From: Methanobacterium veterum
Lineage (GTDB): Archaea; Methanobacteriota; Methanobacteria; Methanobacteriales; Methanobacteriaceae
NCBI RefSeq assembly: GCF_000745485.1
Contig: NZ_KN050693.1
Span: 287,995-351,994, forward strand
DNA: 64,000 nt
Direction of reading: 5' to 3'
The notes under the pieces were generated by a model. It saw only the letters and a list, made by a program, of their open reading frames with translations, searched no databases and was not told where the DNA came from. A program made the position numbers and the translations under genes. Positions 47,271 through 57,247 of the stretch are shown one piece after another. The stretch's first letter is position 1. Every line of letters begins with the position of its first letter.

Positions 47271-47376
47271 AAATAATGCACTAAGTCATAACCACGGAAA
47301 TGTGAAACGAATAACCAGGATTATATTAATCTCCTAACGTTATCATTTTCTAATTCCGACGAGATCTATGACTTCC

Positions 47377-47524
47377 TTTAAACAGAAATAAAATGTTGAG
47401 TTAAACCATATTTTCCCTCCGATTAGGGAGATCTTATCTGAATAACTTGCCACTATTGGTTTATTTTAACTATTTCTGTTTAAAAAATAACTGCTAAATG
47501 GGCGAGAGACTAATATGGTCTCTT
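47377..47524 (+). promoter_or_regulatory. Structured mrt leader RNA (candidate cis-regulatory element)
   Basis: TTTAAACAGAAATA (47377-47390) is exactly complementary to TATTTCTGTTTAAA (47471-47484). Between them TCCCT...AGGGA (47414-47429) forms a second hairpin. After them AGAGAC...GTCTCT (47505-47523) forms a third, directly before the mrtB ribosome binding region. The long 14-bp closing stem is the striking part. Confidence 0.5.
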
Positions 47525-47577
47525 ATCCTCCTTAAATTTCATTTTAGAATGAAAACAAATAAAGAGGTGTAAGTTTT

Positions 47578-48909
47578 ATGCCAACATATGAAGATAAAAT
47601 AGACCTATATGGAGTAGATGGAAAGCTTTTAGAAGAAAATGTTCCTCTAGAAGCAATTAGTCCAATGTACAACCCTACTATTTCTAAGATTGTACAGGAA
47701 GTTAAACGTTCTGTAGCTATTAACTTAGCAGGGATAGAAAAAACATTGGCAAACGCAGCTTATGGTGGAAAAGCAAACTTTATTCCTGGAAGGGAATTAA
47801 ACTTACCAATAGTTGAAAACGTAGACGTAATTGCTGATAAACTTCAAAAAATTATCCAAATAGACGAAGATGACGATTTCAATCTCAAACAAATTAACAA
47901 TGGGGCTCAGGTTCTTGTTCAGCTGCCTTCACAGAGAATGAACATGGCAGCAGATTACACAGTTTCCACATTAGTTACTGGTGGAGCTGTAATCCAGGCA
48001 ATCATAGACACATTCGATGTAGATCAATTTGATGCTTCTGCAATAAAAACCGCAGTTTTAGGAAGTTACCCACAGAGTGTAGACTTCAAAGGAGCTAACG
48101 TCGCAGCACTACTTGCACCTCCAGCTATGCTCGACAGTTTAGGTTACGGTTTCAGGACCATTGCAGCTAACCACATTGTAGCAGTAACCAAGAAAAACAC
48201 ATTAAATGCAGTAGCATTATCCGCAATATTAGAACAAACAGCAATGTTTGAAATAGGTGATGCTTTAGGTGCATTTGAAAGGTCCCACTTATTAGGACTT
48301 GCATACCAGGGTTTAAATGCTAATAACATTGTTTTCGACCTGGTTAAAGCAAACGGAAAAGGTACTGTAGGAACAGTAATCGCTTCACTGGTAGAAAGAG
48401 CACTTGATGACGGAGTCATTAAAGTAGCAAAAACAATGCCTTCAGGATACAAAATATATGAACCTGTTGACTGGGCTTTATGGAACGCTTATGCTGCTGC
48501 TGGATTAATAAGTTCAACAATAGTAAACATAGGTGCATCCAGAGCTGCTCAGGGTGTTGCTTCTACACTTCTTTACTACAACGATATAATAGAATACGAA
48601 ACTGGTCTTCCTGGTGTTGACTACGGAAGAGCACAGGGTACTGGTGTAGGTATGAGTTTCTTCTCCCACGGTATATACGGTGGAGGAGGTCCTGGAACCT
48701 TTAACGGAAACCACGTTGTAACCAGACACAGTAAAGGTTATGCTGTACCTTGTAACGCAGCTTCCATGTGTTTAGACGCAGGTACACAGATGTTTTCTGT
48801 TGAATCTACCTCTAGCTTAGTAGGAACTGTTTACAGTGATATTGACTACCTTAGAGAACCTATCAAATACGTTGCAGAAGGTGCAGTAGAGATAAAAGAC
48901 AAAATATAA
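47578..48909 (+). CDS. mrtB: Methyl-coenzyme M reductase II, beta subunit
   Basis: 443 residues. Methyl-CoM reductase makes methane from methyl-CoM and coenzyme B using coenzyme F430; beta packs with alpha and gamma around the active site. Family motifs include [40 protein letters not shown], then [18 protein letters not shown] and the helical C-terminus. The operon order B-D-G-A without C marks the MRT isoenzyme, which in Methanobacteriales is favoured when hydrogen is plentiful. AGAGGTGTAAG sets the start. Codons are biased to C-ending forms, as in highly expressed genes. Confidence 0.95.
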   Translation: MPTYEDKIDLYGVDGKLLEENVPLEAISPMYNPTISKIVQEVKRSVAINLAGIEKTLANAAYGGKANFIPGRELNLPIVENVDVIADKLQKIIQIDEDDDFNLKQINNGAQVLVQLPSQRMNMAADYTVSTLVTGGAVIQAIIDTFDVDQFDASAIKTAVLGSYPQSVDFKGANVAALLAPPAMLDSLGYGFRTIAANHIVAVTKKNTLNAVALSAILEQTAMFEIGDALGAFERSHLLGLAYQGLNANNIVFDLVKANGKGTVGTVIASLVERALDDGVIKVAKTMPSGYKIYEPVDWALWNAYAAAGLISSTIVNIGASRAAQGVASTLLYYNDIIEYETGLPGVDYGRAQGTGVGMSFFSHGIYGGGGPGTFNGNHVVTRHSKGYAVPCNAASMCLDAGTQMFSVESTSSLVGTVYSDIDYLREPIKYVAEGAVEIKDKI

Positions 48910-48932
48910 AACCGCAGGTTTAAGGTGACTTT

Positions 48933-49421
48933 ATGAACGAAATTAAAGCTGTGGATGTTAAAATATTTCCCCACAGACTTTTAAAACCCAAAACAACTGA
49001 AAAAATACTGAACTCTATAATGGACCTTGATGGAATTTTAAGGGTTCTTGTAAATGGTAAATCTTTACCACGAGTTGTGGGGTACGGACCTGCAAAAGGA
49101 ACTATCGTAAATCACGAAGATAGAAAGGTTATTAAGGTAAAAGAAGAGAATTTTGAACTTTTAGTTTCTGTTGGAGAAATCATAGTAACTGTAAACCATG
49201 AAAAACTGGATTCCTTTAAAGAGGAACTAGAAAAAATCCTAAGTGATGCCCTTAACTTCAGATATGATGTTTCAGTAGGTATTTTCACAAAAACAAATAT
49301 CACTGTTTCAGATTATATGAAATACGGTATAGGATTTGATAAAAGTATTGATCCACGGTTGATTGGAATGGTGGATCCAAGTGCAAAATCCTCAGAAACT
49401 GTAAGATTAATAGGTGATTAA
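48933..49421 (+). CDS. mrtD: Methyl-coenzyme M reductase operon protein D
   Basis: 162 residues of the McrD family: VDVKIFPHRLLKPKTTEKIL, VNGKSLPRVVGYGPAKGT and the end FDKSIDPRLIGMVDPSAKSS. McrD binds MCR and is thought to assist assembly or activation. It starts 23 bases after mrtB behind AAGGTGAC, and its stop abuts the mrtG ATG. A second, distant mcrD homologue lies at 56371. Confidence 0.93.
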   Translation: MNEIKAVDVKIFPHRLLKPKTTEKILNSIMDLDGILRVLVNGKSLPRVVGYGPAKGTIVNHEDRKVIKVKEENFELLVSVGEIIVTVNHEKLDSFKEELEKILSDALNFRYDVSVGIFTKTNITVSDYMKYGIGFDKSIDPRLIGMVDPSAKSSETVRLIGD

Positions 49422-50219
49422 ATGTCGTATGAAGCTCAATACACACCTGGAAAAACAAAAATTGCTGAAAATCGTAGGAACCATATGAACCCTGATTATG
49501 AACTCAAAAAGATCAGGGAAGTAGCAGATGAAGATATAGTTAAAATTTTAGGTCACAGAAACCCTGGGGAAGGATACAAAACAGTACACCCTCCTCTTGA
49601 AGAAATGGACTTTGAATTAGACATGATGAAAGAACTCGTGGAACCTATTCCTGGTGCAAAAGAAGGTGTCAGGACCAGATATGTCCAATTTGCAGATTCC
49701 ATGTACAACGCTCCAGCACAGCCTTATGACAGGGCTCGAACCTACATGTGGAGGTTCAGAGGAGTAGACACAGGTACTTTATCTGGAAGACAAGTTGTAG
49801 AAATCAGGGAACTTGACTTAGAAAAAATGTCTAAAACTTTAATTGAAACTGAATTATTCGACCCTGCAAAAACAGGTATAAGAGGTGCAACCGTACACGG
49901 GCACTCATTAAGACTCGATGAAAACGGTTTAATGTTTGACGCACTTCAGAGATACGTTTACAACGAAGAAGACGGTCAAGTATCCTATGTTAAAGACCAA
50001 GTAGGAAGACCTCTTGACGAACCTGTAGCTGTAGGAGAACCATTAGATGATGAACATCTATCAGAAATTACCACCATCTACAGGTACGATAACGTAAGCA
50101 TGAGAGATGATGAAGAAGCAATTGAAGTAGTCGAAACCATACACGACGCTAGAACAAAAGGCGGATATGGATTAGGCGTATTCAAAAACGATTTAAAATG
50201 TAAATTGGGTGATGACTAA
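49422..50219 (+). CDS. mrtG: Methyl-coenzyme M reductase II, gamma subunit
   Basis: 265 residues, the smallest catalytic-complex subunit. Recognisable segments are [40 protein letters not shown] and [20 protein letters not shown]. It contributes to the substrate channel and the F430 site. Its ATG follows the mrtD stop directly (TAAATG) and its own stop overlaps the mrtA ATG by one base (TAATG), showing tight translational coupling. Confidence 0.95.
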   Translation: MSYEAQYTPGKTKIAENRRNHMNPDYELKKIREVADEDIVKILGHRNPGEGYKTVHPPLEEMDFELDMMKELVEPIPGAKEGVRTRYVQFADSMYNAPAQPYDRARTYMWRFRGVDTGTLSGRQVVEIRELDLEKMSKTLIETELFDPAKTGIRGATVHGHSLRLDENGLMFDALQRYVYNEEDGQVSYVKDQVGRPLDEPVAVGEPLDDEHLSEITTIYRYDNVSMRDDEEAIEVVETIHDARTKGGYGLGVFKNDLKCKLGDD

Positions 50220-51874
50220 TGATAGACGAAAAAAAGCTTTTCGCAAAAGCCTTAAAAGGTAAATTTGACGAAGACCCAAATGAAAATCACACCAACTTTT
50301 ACTGCTTCGGCGGTTGGGAACAGTCTGCAAGGAAAAAAGAATTCAATGCAGAAGCTGAAAAACTAATGGAAGAAAGGGGCGGAGTCCCATTCTACAACCC
50401 TGATATAGGAGTTCCATTAGGACAAAGGAAATTAATGGCATACAAAATCTCTGGAACAGACTCATATGTTGAAGGAGACGACCTCCACTTTATCAACAAC
50501 GCAGCTATCCAGCAGCTTTTAGATGATATCAAAAGGACTGTTATTGTAGGTATGGATACCGGTCACGCAGTTCTCGAAAAACGTTTAGGTGTTGAAGTTA
50601 CTCCAGAAACAATCAATGAATACATGGAAACAATCAACCACGCACTCCCTGGTGGAGCTGTTGTACAGGAACACATGGTAGAAGTAAACCCTGGTCTTGT
50701 AGGCGATTGTTACGCTAAAATATTCACTGGAGACGACAACCTCGCTGATGAGCTCGACAAAAGAGTACTCATAGACATAAACAAAGAGTTCCCAGAAGAA
50801 CAGGCTGAAATGCTCAAAAAATACGTAGGAAAGAAAACATACCAGGTCAGCAGAGTCCCTACAGCAGTAGTTAGATCATGTGACGGTGGTACCGTATCAA
50901 GATGGTCTGCAATGCAGATCGGTATGAGTTTCATCTCAGCATACAAACTCTGTGCAGGAGAAGCAGCAATTGCTGATTTCTCATACGCAGCTAAACACGC
51001 TGACGTTATCGGAATGGGTGCTATCTTACCATCAAGAAGAGCAAGAGGACCAAACGAACCTGGTGGAATTCAGTTCGGAGTTTTAGCTGATATGATCCAG
51101 ACCTCCAGAGTATCTGAAGACCCTGCAAAAGTAAGTCTTGAAGTTATAGCTGCTGGTGCAGCAATATACGATCAGATCTGGCTCGGATCTTACATGTCTG
51201 GTGGTGTTGGATTCACTCAGTATGCTACCGCAGCATACACTGACGATATACTCGACGACTTCTTATACTACGGTAAAGAATACGTAGAAGATAAATTTGG
51301 TTTATGCCAGGCTAAAGCAGATATGGATGTTGTTAAAGACATAACAACTGAAGTAACTCTCTACGGAATGGAACAGTACGAAATTCCAACACTCTTAGAA
51401 AGCCACTTTGGTGGATCTCAGAGAGCAGCAGTCGCTGCAGCAGCTGCAGGTTGTTCAACCGCATTTGCAACTGGAAACTCCAACGCTGGAATTAACGGAT
51501 GGTACTTAAGCCAGATATTACACAAAGAAGTACACAGCAGACTCGGATTCTACGGATACGACCTTCAGGATCAGTGTGGAGCTTCTAACTCCCTATCAGT
51601 AAGAAGCGACGAAGGTTTAATCCACGAACTCAGAGGACCTAACTACCCTAACTACGCTATGAACGTAGGTCACCAGCCTGAATACGCTGGAATAGCTCAG
51701 GCTCCTCACGCTGCAAGAGGCGACGCTTTCTGTGTCAATCCTTTAATTAAAATTGCATTTGCAGATAAAAACTTAACATTTGACTTTACTGCACCAAGAG
51801 AATGCATTGCTAAAGGAGCACTCAGAGAGTTCTTACCTAGCGGAGAAAGGGATTTAATTTCCCCTGCAAACTAA
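50219..51874 (+). CDS. mrtA: Methyl-coenzyme M reductase II, alpha subunit
   Basis: 551 residues, the main catalytic subunit. It has [20 protein letters not shown] and the region [16 protein letters not shown] (about 440-455), where characterised MCRs carry thioglycine and S-methylcysteine. It also has the methylhistidine region [10 protein letters not shown] and the [14 protein letters not shown] arginine region. All modified positions that I can locate are conserved, so it should be active. It ends in a strong terminator. Confidence 0.96.
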   Translation: MIDEKKLFAKALKGKFDEDPNENHTNFYCFGGWEQSARKKEFNAEAEKLMEERGGVPFYNPDIGVPLGQRKLMAYKISGTDSYVEGDDLHFINNAAIQQLLDDIKRTVIVGMDTGHAVLEKRLGVEVTPETINEYMETINHALPGGAVVQEHMVEVNPGLVGDCYAKIFTGDDNLADELDKRVLIDINKEFPEEQAEMLKKYVGKKTYQVSRVPTAVVRSCDGGTVSRWSAMQIGMSFISAYKLCAGEAAIADFSYAAKHADVIGMGAILPSRRARGPNEPGGIQFGVLADMIQTSRVSEDPAKVSLEVIAAGAAIYDQIWLGSYMSGGVGFTQYATAAYTDDILDDFLYYGKEYVEDKFGLCQAKADMDVVKDITTEVTLYGMEQYEIPTLLESHFGGSQRAAVAAAAAGCSTAFATGNSNAGINGWYLSQILHKEVHSRLGFYGYDLQDQCGASNSLSVRSDEGLIHELRGPNYPNYAMNVGHQPEYAGIAQAPHAARGDAFCVNPLIKIAFADKNLTFDFTAPRECIAKGALREFLPSGERDLISPAN

Positions 51875-51879
51875 GTTTA

Positions 51880-51918
51880 GAGAACGGTGGATTATTTCCA
51901 CTCCCTTCTCTTTTTTTT
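51880..51918 (+). terminator. mrt operon terminator
   Basis: GAGAA and GTGGA arms pair with TCCAC and TTCTC across an ATTAT-like loop, and eight Ts follow (51911-51918). It lies 6 bases after the mrtA stop. The remaining gap to 52228 contains a TATA-like ATATATAAA near 52179 for the TetR gene. Confidence 0.8.
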
Positions 51919-52228
51919 AAACTTTTAACACGAATTATAATTTTTAATTGGTGACTGTTTTTTTTAAATAATACATGTAAGTGCGAATTTCACTGTTTTT
52001 TTAATGGTATTAGTCTGTTAGGTTGAATTTGTTCAAAATAATTCCATTTTAATCAACAATTACATAATAATTTTGATGATAACATTTACACAATATGCAG
52101 ATGAACATTAAATTTAATTCTAATTTTTAACTTTATTTCAGGTTTAAAACCAAACTTTTATTAATAAATTCATCTTTTATATATAAACCAGCGGATATTA
52201 TATTACTGTCAGTCAGCAAGGTGATGGT

Positions 52229-52954
52229 ATGCCCATAAAAAGCAGAAAAGAAAGGGAAAAAGAGCAGAGAAGAAAGGACATCATCGATGCCGCCGAAAGG
52301 TTGTTCTTTAGAACGGGATATGATAATGTTTCTATGAATGATATATCTAAAGAAGTTGAATTAAGTAAAGCAACGCTTTATCTTTACTTTGAAAATAAAG
52401 AAGAGTTATTTTTTGCTATAGTACTTCGAGGAACCCGTATATTAAATGCAATGATAAGAGAAGCAGTTGCAGCTGCAGAAAATGGGATTGACAAAGTTGC
52501 TGCATTTAGAGTTGCATATCATAAATTTACAAAAGATTATCCTGACTATATCCACATTTACAACTATTTCCAGTCTGGACGGTTTGATATGGAGAATATA
52601 GTAAATAGGGAATATGCAGAAGAAATCAGTAAAGATGTAAGGCTTTATTCTATAGTTCATAATACTGATTTCCAGCTTCTTCCTCCAGTAAGTGAATACA
52701 CCCGGGAGATCATGAGCTTGCGTAAAGAAAGGTTTGATATCATGCGTGATTCCCTTAAAATTGGCATAATTGATGGAACTGTTAGGCCGGATGTAGATCC
52801 TGTAGAAGTTTCTATTTTATTATCTGCAATTTCTAAAAGTATGTCAGAAGTACCCCCTGATCACATAAGAATTCTGGAAAGCAGGGGAATTAACAGTGAA
52901 AAATATTTTATGGATGTTGAAAATCTTTTACGCCATATGATCATGAATAAATAG
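52229..52954 (+). CDS. TetR-family regulator 1 downstream of mrt
   Basis: 241 residues. N-terminal helix-turn-helix: AAERLFFRTGYDNVSMNDIS, then LSKATLYLYFENKEELFFAI. The C-terminal ligand domain contains YNYFQSGRFDMENIVNREYA. It is a close paralogue of the next gene (53287), both starting KxREKEQRRxDIxDAAE. The position right after mrtBDGA and the GGTTAC boxes before mrtB make it a candidate mrt regulator; this is inference. AAGGTGATGGT precedes the ATG. Confidence 0.9.
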   Translation: MPIKSRKEREKEQRRKDIIDAAERLFFRTGYDNVSMNDISKEVELSKATLYLYFENKEELFFAIVLRGTRILNAMIREAVAAAENGIDKVAAFRVAYHKFTKDYPDYIHIYNYFQSGRFDMENIVNREYAEEISKDVRLYSIVHNTDFQLLPPVSEYTREIMSLRKERFDIMRDSLKIGIIDGTVRPDVDPVEVSILLSAISKSMSEVPPDHIRILESRGINSEKYFMDVENLLRHMIMNK

Positions 52955-53286
52955 AATGATGTATTCTTTAAGTGCATTTTAATTTAATTTTCAGTGCATT
53001 TAATGGATATGATATGAAACTCTTTATTTTATTTGCACTGCTATTTTTTAATTATTACATGAATTTTTAATTGATAAATCCTGTACCTGATCTTCAATAG
53101 ATACGATTTTATATTCAAGTGCAAAAATCATTATACTATTTACAAATGAAATTGTGAAATATTGAATTTCATAGATTAAAACCGTTAACTGGGACTTCCA
53201 GAATTGGGAGTTTAATTAATTATACTTTTGATTATAAATGTCAAAGTATTAGGATAACAAGTAACAACATATATCTTGGTGAGAGA

Positions 53287-54027
53287 ATGTCAGTTTCAAA
53301 TTGGAAGGAAAGGGAAAGAGAACAAAGGCGTAATGATATATTAGATGCTGCAGAAACCCTTTTTTTTTCAAAAGGATATGATAACGTTTCTATGAATGGT
53401 ATAGCCAGAGAAGTTGGTCTAGGTAAAGCCACTCTATATATTTACTTTGATAATAAGGAAGAACTTTTTTATGCCGTAGTTTTGAGAGGGGTCACTATTT
53501 TAAGTACAATGATCAAAGAAAAAGTTGAAAAAGAGGATACTGGACTTGAAAAACTCGTTGCGTTCAAAAAGGCATATAATGAATTTATTAGAACATATAC
53601 TGACTATTTCCAAGCTTATAATTACTTCCAATCAGGGAGATTTGATTTAAGTGATATGCTGCACAGTGATTATTCTGAAATTATGATGCAGAGTATGCTT
53701 TATTCTATACATCTTCCATCTAATTTATTAAAAGTTGATGCCAATGAAACTATAAAAGAAATTTTTAAGTTACGTAAGGAAATATTCGTTACTTTATATA
53801 ACTCTATAGAACTAGGTATAAAAGAAGGAACAATACGATCTGATGTAGATCCTCTGAAAATAACAGCTGTACAGATGCTAATTTGCGAAAATATAGGTAA
53901 TTTACCATTCGATTTTAGGATGATACTCAAAGGTCAAGGGGTCAATTATGTGAAATTTAGTAAAGACCTTGATGATTTTATAAGCCAGCTTTATATCAAA
54001 ATGGATGATAAAAAAGATCTAGACTGA
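53287..54027 (+). CDS. TetR-family regulator 2 downstream of mrt
   Basis: 246 residues, a tandem paralogue of the 52229 gene: AAETLFFSKGYDNVSMNGIA, then LGKATLYIYFDNKEELFYAV. The ligand domain shares FQSGRFDLSDML. The recognition helix differs at few positions (LSKATLYLYF against LGKATLYIYF), so both may see related operators. TTGGTGAGAG precedes the ATG. The 332-base gap before it has an AT-rich promoter and no gene. Confidence 0.9.
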   Translation: MSVSNWKEREREQRRNDILDAAETLFFSKGYDNVSMNGIAREVGLGKATLYIYFDNKEELFYAVVLRGVTILSTMIKEKVEKEDTGLEKLVAFKKAYNEFIRTYTDYFQAYNYFQSGRFDLSDMLHSDYSEIMMQSMLYSIHLPSNLLKVDANETIKEIFKLRKEIFVTLYNSIELGIKEGTIRSDVDPLKITAVQMLICENIGNLPFDFRMILKGQGVNYVKFSKDLDDFISQLYIKMDDKKDLD

Positions 54028-54193
54028 ACTAACCACTAAAATATCTTTTATTAAACTCTAATTTTAATTTATTTTATTATTTTAGCATTTAATTGTTTAT
54101 TTAAGAGCTATTAACATATTAAAAACTTTTACACCATAATGTATGGATAGTAACAATTTACTTTCTTTAATCTTTATTTCTAAAATCCAAAGT

Positions 54194-54238
54194 TTTATAT
54201 ATGTTGTATACTATTGGTTATAATAACGACCACTGGTC
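54194..54238 (+). promoter_or_regulatory. Promoter with two adjacent perfect palindromes
   Basis: TATA-like TTTATATATG (54194-54203) is followed by GTTAT-A-ATAAC (54217-54227) and immediately by GACCA-C-TGGTC (54228-54238). The second resembles TGACCATTGG in the mrt promoter, and the first resembles the GGTTAT half of the distal mrt box. Likely regulator sites for the methyltransferase locus. Confidence 0.5.
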
Positions 54239-54461
54239 ATGTATAGAACCAGTAGTTTTATACGTTTATGAGTTTGCAAAACAGCGTGGAGAGCCTGTAA
54301 AATCAAGCATAAATGAACCAATTGAGAAGTTCCTTTCTGAGAGAGGGTTTTATAAAATAAAGAATATGGGTAGTGATTACAAAAAAGTTTATTTCTATGG
54401 TAAGAATGCTAACCGAGAAGTTAATGACATGGCATCATTTGTATATGCTGTGGTTGAATGA
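54201..54461 (+). pseudogene. C-terminal fragment of an LCMT-like methyltransferase
   Basis: 86 codons. IEKFLSERGFYKIKNMGSDY then KKVYFYGKNANREV and ASFVYAVVE align with the C-terminus of the next gene (LEEFLGQFGFSDIQGSTTKD, LKKLYYQGKNENR, ILYFAVAEV). The SAM-binding domain is absent. The apparent ATG overlaps the TATA box, so this is probably an unexpressed remnant of a duplicated methyltransferase. Confidence 0.65.
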
Positions 54462-54475
54462 AATGAGGTGATATT

Positions 54476-55399
54476 TTGAAAAAAAATACAACAGAAAATG
54501 AAGGGAAAGAGTTTAATGATTTAATGGAATATGCCAGAGAGATATCAAGCCAATATAAAGGAGATAAAAGAAAATTTGAAGAATTAAAAACTGAAATTGG
54601 TCAAGCTGAATTAATTGCAAATGTAAGGGCATATGAGTCTTCTAAAAGCGAAGATGAACGTATTTGTTATGATCCATTGGCAATTCATTTTATAAATCCT
54701 AAGATGTGGGAAGTTCTCGTTGAACATCCGGAAATGGCAGCTGATACTGAAGCAGGTATTAATTCAATTGTAAGTAGAGTTAGGTATTTGGATGACATTG
54801 TGAAAAAATCAGTCAAGGAAGGGCTTGAGCAACTGGTAATATTAGGAGCTGGATTTGATACTCGAGCTTATAGGATTGAGGGACTGGAAAATGTTAATGT
54901 CTTCGAAATTGATCATCCAACCACCCAACAATATAAAACCCTAAAAATCAAAGAAATGTTCCAATCTAACTTAGAAAATGTGGTATATGTACCTGTTGAT
55001 TTTGAATCGGAAAAAATCAGTGAAGAATTATTTAAGAAAGGTTACAATGCTTCATTAAAGACTCTTTTCATTATGGAAGGATTTATTTATTACATTACCC
55101 CAGAGGCTGTTGCCGAAACACTTTCTTTTATAGTGAAAAATTCAGGTAAGGGTAGTGCTGTAGTATTTGATTATTTACTTGATTCTGGAGTTAAGGAAGG
55201 AAATAAGCAGAGACCCGATGCTAATATCTTTAAGTTTGGCATTAAGGAAAATGGACTCGAGGAATTCTTAGGCCAGTTTGGATTTTCAGATATACAAGGT
55301 TCAACCACTAAAGATCTTAAAAAGTTATATTATCAGGGTAAAAACGAAAACAGATTTCCGTCTGAAAAAATTTTATATTTTGCTGTTGCCGAGGTTTAA
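54476..55399 (+). CDS. SAM-dependent methyltransferase, LCMT/TIGR00027-like
   Basis: 307 residues with a TTG start behind GAGGTGATAT. The class I fold has LEQLVILGAGFDTRAYRIEG (SAM loop GAGFDTRAY), then NVFEIDHPTTQQYK and MEGFIYYITPEAVAETL, as in the PPM1/LCMT-like family (PF04072) common in Actinobacteria and some methanogens. The substrate is unknown: family members methylate carboxylates or small molecules. It lies 14 bases after the truncated paralogue and downstream of mrt. Confidence 0.85.
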   Translation: MKKNTTENEGKEFNDLMEYAREISSQYKGDKRKFEELKTEIGQAELIANVRAYESSKSEDERICYDPLAIHFINPKMWEVLVEHPEMAADTEAGINSIVSRVRYLDDIVKKSVKEGLEQLVILGAGFDTRAYRIEGLENVNVFEIDHPTTQQYKTLKIKEMFQSNLENVVYVPVDFESEKISEELFKKGYNASLKTLFIMEGFIYYITPEAVAETLSFIVKNSGKGSAVVFDYLLDSGVKEGNKQRPDANIFKFGIKENGLEEFLGQFGFSDIQGSTTKDLKKLYYQGKNENRFPSEKILYFAVAEV

Positions 55400-55515
55400 G
55401 AATATGTTTAATGAGTATAGGTAATTTATGATATTTTAGATTTATTTAGTGGAATGATATTTGAAATGTGAATTTAAGCAAAAATAATACTTAAATTAGC
55501 TTAATACGTGATAAT

Positions 55516-56322
55516 ATGAAATCCTTTAAAATCTCCGATTTTGAGGCCCCGGAAACTGTTAAAATTCAGAGAATTTTAACGCAGCGAATCGAAGATTCGC
55601 ATGCTTTGTTTCCGAGGGTTTTGGTGATTAATTCAAGTCCAAATAAAGATAAAGGAAATACGGCACTGATTCTACATCCATTTTTGGAGGGAATAAAAGA
55701 AGAAGGGGCTGAGGTAGAAATTTATTGCACTAATGACCTCAACATCCAGCCATGTAAAGGTGAAGTCAGCTGCTGGATGAAAACTCCGGGTAAATGCATT
55801 CTGGACGACGACATGCGTTGGCTTGCGCCTAAGGCGATCAAGGCGGATATCCTTGTCTTAGCCACACCGGTGTACTGTGATGGAATTAATACGTATATGC
55901 AGATGTTTTTAGAGAGATTACTGCCCCGAGCAATGCCATCCATCGAGCTGAGAAAAGGCCACACGAGACATCCTCACAGGGAAATAACACATGGTAAACT
56001 GGCACTTGTATCCAGTTGTGGCTTGTGGGAGATGGATAACTTCGACGCAGTGCTTTCTCATATCAAAGCTTATTGCAGAAACGCTGATCTTGAGTTTGCA
56101 GGGGCTCTTCTCAGACCCCATGCTTTGTTTCTTAAGCGCATGCTGGAGCAGGGGGCACCTGTAAAAGATATCATTGAAACGGCCAGGGAATCTGGCCGCC
56201 AGTTAATTAAAGAAGGTAAAATCTCTATCAGTATGCAGGATACTGTCAGCAGGCCACTTGTATCAAAGGATAAGTTTATGCAAATATTTAATCATGGCAT
56301 AAAAAGGCTTCAAAACGATTAA
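55516..56322 (+). CDS. Flavodoxin-fold NAD(P)H reductase with in-frame palindromic insert
   Basis: 268 residues. From RVLVINSSPNKDKGNTALIL onward it is a NADPH-dependent FMN reductase/flavodoxin-like protein: FMN loop SSPNKDKGNT, CxxC-like stretch CKGEVSCWMKTPGKCILDDD, then LATPVYCDGINTYMQMFLER. Relatives begin MKVLVINSSP; here about 33 residues (MKSFKISDFEAPETVKIQRI onward) precede, mostly encoded by a 72-bp palindromic element. The frame is kept, so the protein may still be made with an N-terminal extension, or translation may start later. No ribosome binding site is clear. Confidence 0.8.
   Translation: MKSFKISDFEAPETVKIQRILTQRIEDSHALFPRVLVINSSPNKDKGNTALILHPFLEGIKEEGAEVEIYCTNDLNIQPCKGEVSCWMKTPGKCILDDDMRWLAPKAIKADILVLATPVYCDGINTYMQMFLERLLPRAMPSIELRKGHTRHPHREITHGKLALVSSCGLWEMDNFDAVLSHIKAYCRNADLEFAGALLRPHALFLKRMLEQGAPVKDIIETARESGRQLIKEGKISISMQDTVSRPLVSKDKFMQIFNHGIKRLQND
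55547..55618. mobile_element. 72-bp palindromic element inside the flavoprotein gene
   Basis: CCCCGGAAAC at the left pairs with GTTTCCGAGGG at the right, allowing one bulged base. Inside are TTAAAATTCAGAGAATTTTAA (21 bases spaced as TTAAAATT-CAGAG-AATTTTAA) and GCGAATCGAAGATTCGC. It is 72 bp, a multiple of three, and adds 24 codons without a stop. The translation RIEDSHALF also appears in the 9048 repeat frame (RIEDSNALF). Confidence 0.65.
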
Positions 56323-56370
56323 ATATAATGAAAGGATTGTATAGTTTTGTAAATTTAAGGAGATGATGGA

Positions 56371-56805
56371 ATGGACATTGAAATTTTCCCGCACAGGTAT
56401 TTGAGCGCTGATACAACTGAAAATTTGTTAAAAGACATTGATGAAATTGAAGGCGTCAAAAGAATAGTTTTACAAGGACAAAGGCTCCCTCCAGCTGAAA
56501 GCGGACATCCTGACCGTAGGGTTATAACTCTTAAAGGCCAGGAAATTGATTTACAGGTTAAAACAGGCAGAGTTCTGATGGAAATCGAAGCAGAACCAGT
56601 TATGGATGAAGTAAGGGACGTATGTGAAAATCATCTACCCTTTGGATTCAATATACACGTCGGAACGTATATCCGAAGGCAAAAAACTGTTACTGATAAG
56701 TTAAAGTATGGAGAGAAATTGGGCGAAATTCCTGATGAAATTATTGGTTTAACTGATCAAAATGCACAGCTCAGCGAAAGAGTCAAAATACTTAAAAGGG
56801 ATTAA
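56371..56805 (+). CDS. McrD-family protein, second copy
   Basis: 144 residues: [40 protein letters not shown], then [20 protein letters not shown] and [17 protein letters not shown], all matching McrD. It is clearly diverged from mrtD (48933) and not next to reductase subunits; methanogens often keep an extra mcrD. AAGGAGATGATGGA sets the start. It may serve the other MCR isoenzyme or a general activation role. Confidence 0.88.
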   Translation: MDIEIFPHRYLSADTTENLLKDIDEIEGVKRIVLQGQRLPPAESGHPDRRVITLKGQEIDLQVKTGRVLMEIEAEPVMDEVRDVCENHLPFGFNIHVGTYIRRQKTVTDKLKYGEKLGEIPDEIIGLTDQNAQLSERVKILKRD

Positions 56806-56830
56806 CTTTTTTATTTAAATGTGGATAAAA

Positions 56831-57247
56831 ATGAGTGCTGCTGAAATAACTGGAAATATACATCCCAAAAGAAAGATCATTATGGGCCTGTACTGGATAA
56901 ACAAGAAAGCCGCAAGTACTGAAGGCTGTGAACCATTTTTAATTGAAAAAATCACTACTGGAACTAATACACACAGACCTAAGGAGAATAAATTCCTTAA
57001 ATTGTCTGATAATATTTTAAACGATATTTTGTATAATATGAAATATCAAAGGGAAGTTGAATTTGAAATAAAATTTGGAAAAGAAGATATTAAGTTTTCC
57101 ATCTGTAAAAATGCTTTTTTTATATCTGCAACTAAAAAGGAACTTGAGGTAGAGATAGCTGAAAAATTGGAATTAGAAGGAAAAAAGATGTATCCTGGTA
57201 TTTGTTCAAAATTTCCCCGACGTGTAGGAATTATGGATTATCCTTAA
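56831..57247 (+). CDS. Hypothetical protein next to McrD
   Basis: 138 residues from MSAAEITGNIHPKRKIIMGL (an ATG at 56819 adds four residues). Polar, with FEIKFGKEDIKFSICKNAFF in the middle and the end MYPGICSKFPRRVGIMDYP. I do not recognise a family. It starts 25 bases after the McrD homologue on the same strand, so it is probably co-transcribed and may act in the same process. The following gap to 57553 shows only an AT-rich promoter zone. Confidence 0.6.
   Translation: MSAAEITGNIHPKRKIIMGLYWINKKAASTEGCEPFLIEKITTGTNTHRPKENKFLKLSDNILNDILYNMKYQREVEFEIKFGKEDIKFSICKNAFFISATKKELEVEIAEKLELEGKKMYPGICSKFPRRVGIMDYP

Noticed and set aside
47578..51874. Missing mcrC as a possible sequence error
   Set aside because: The order B-D-G-A with tight junctions is the normal MRT isoenzyme operon, so no gene is missing.
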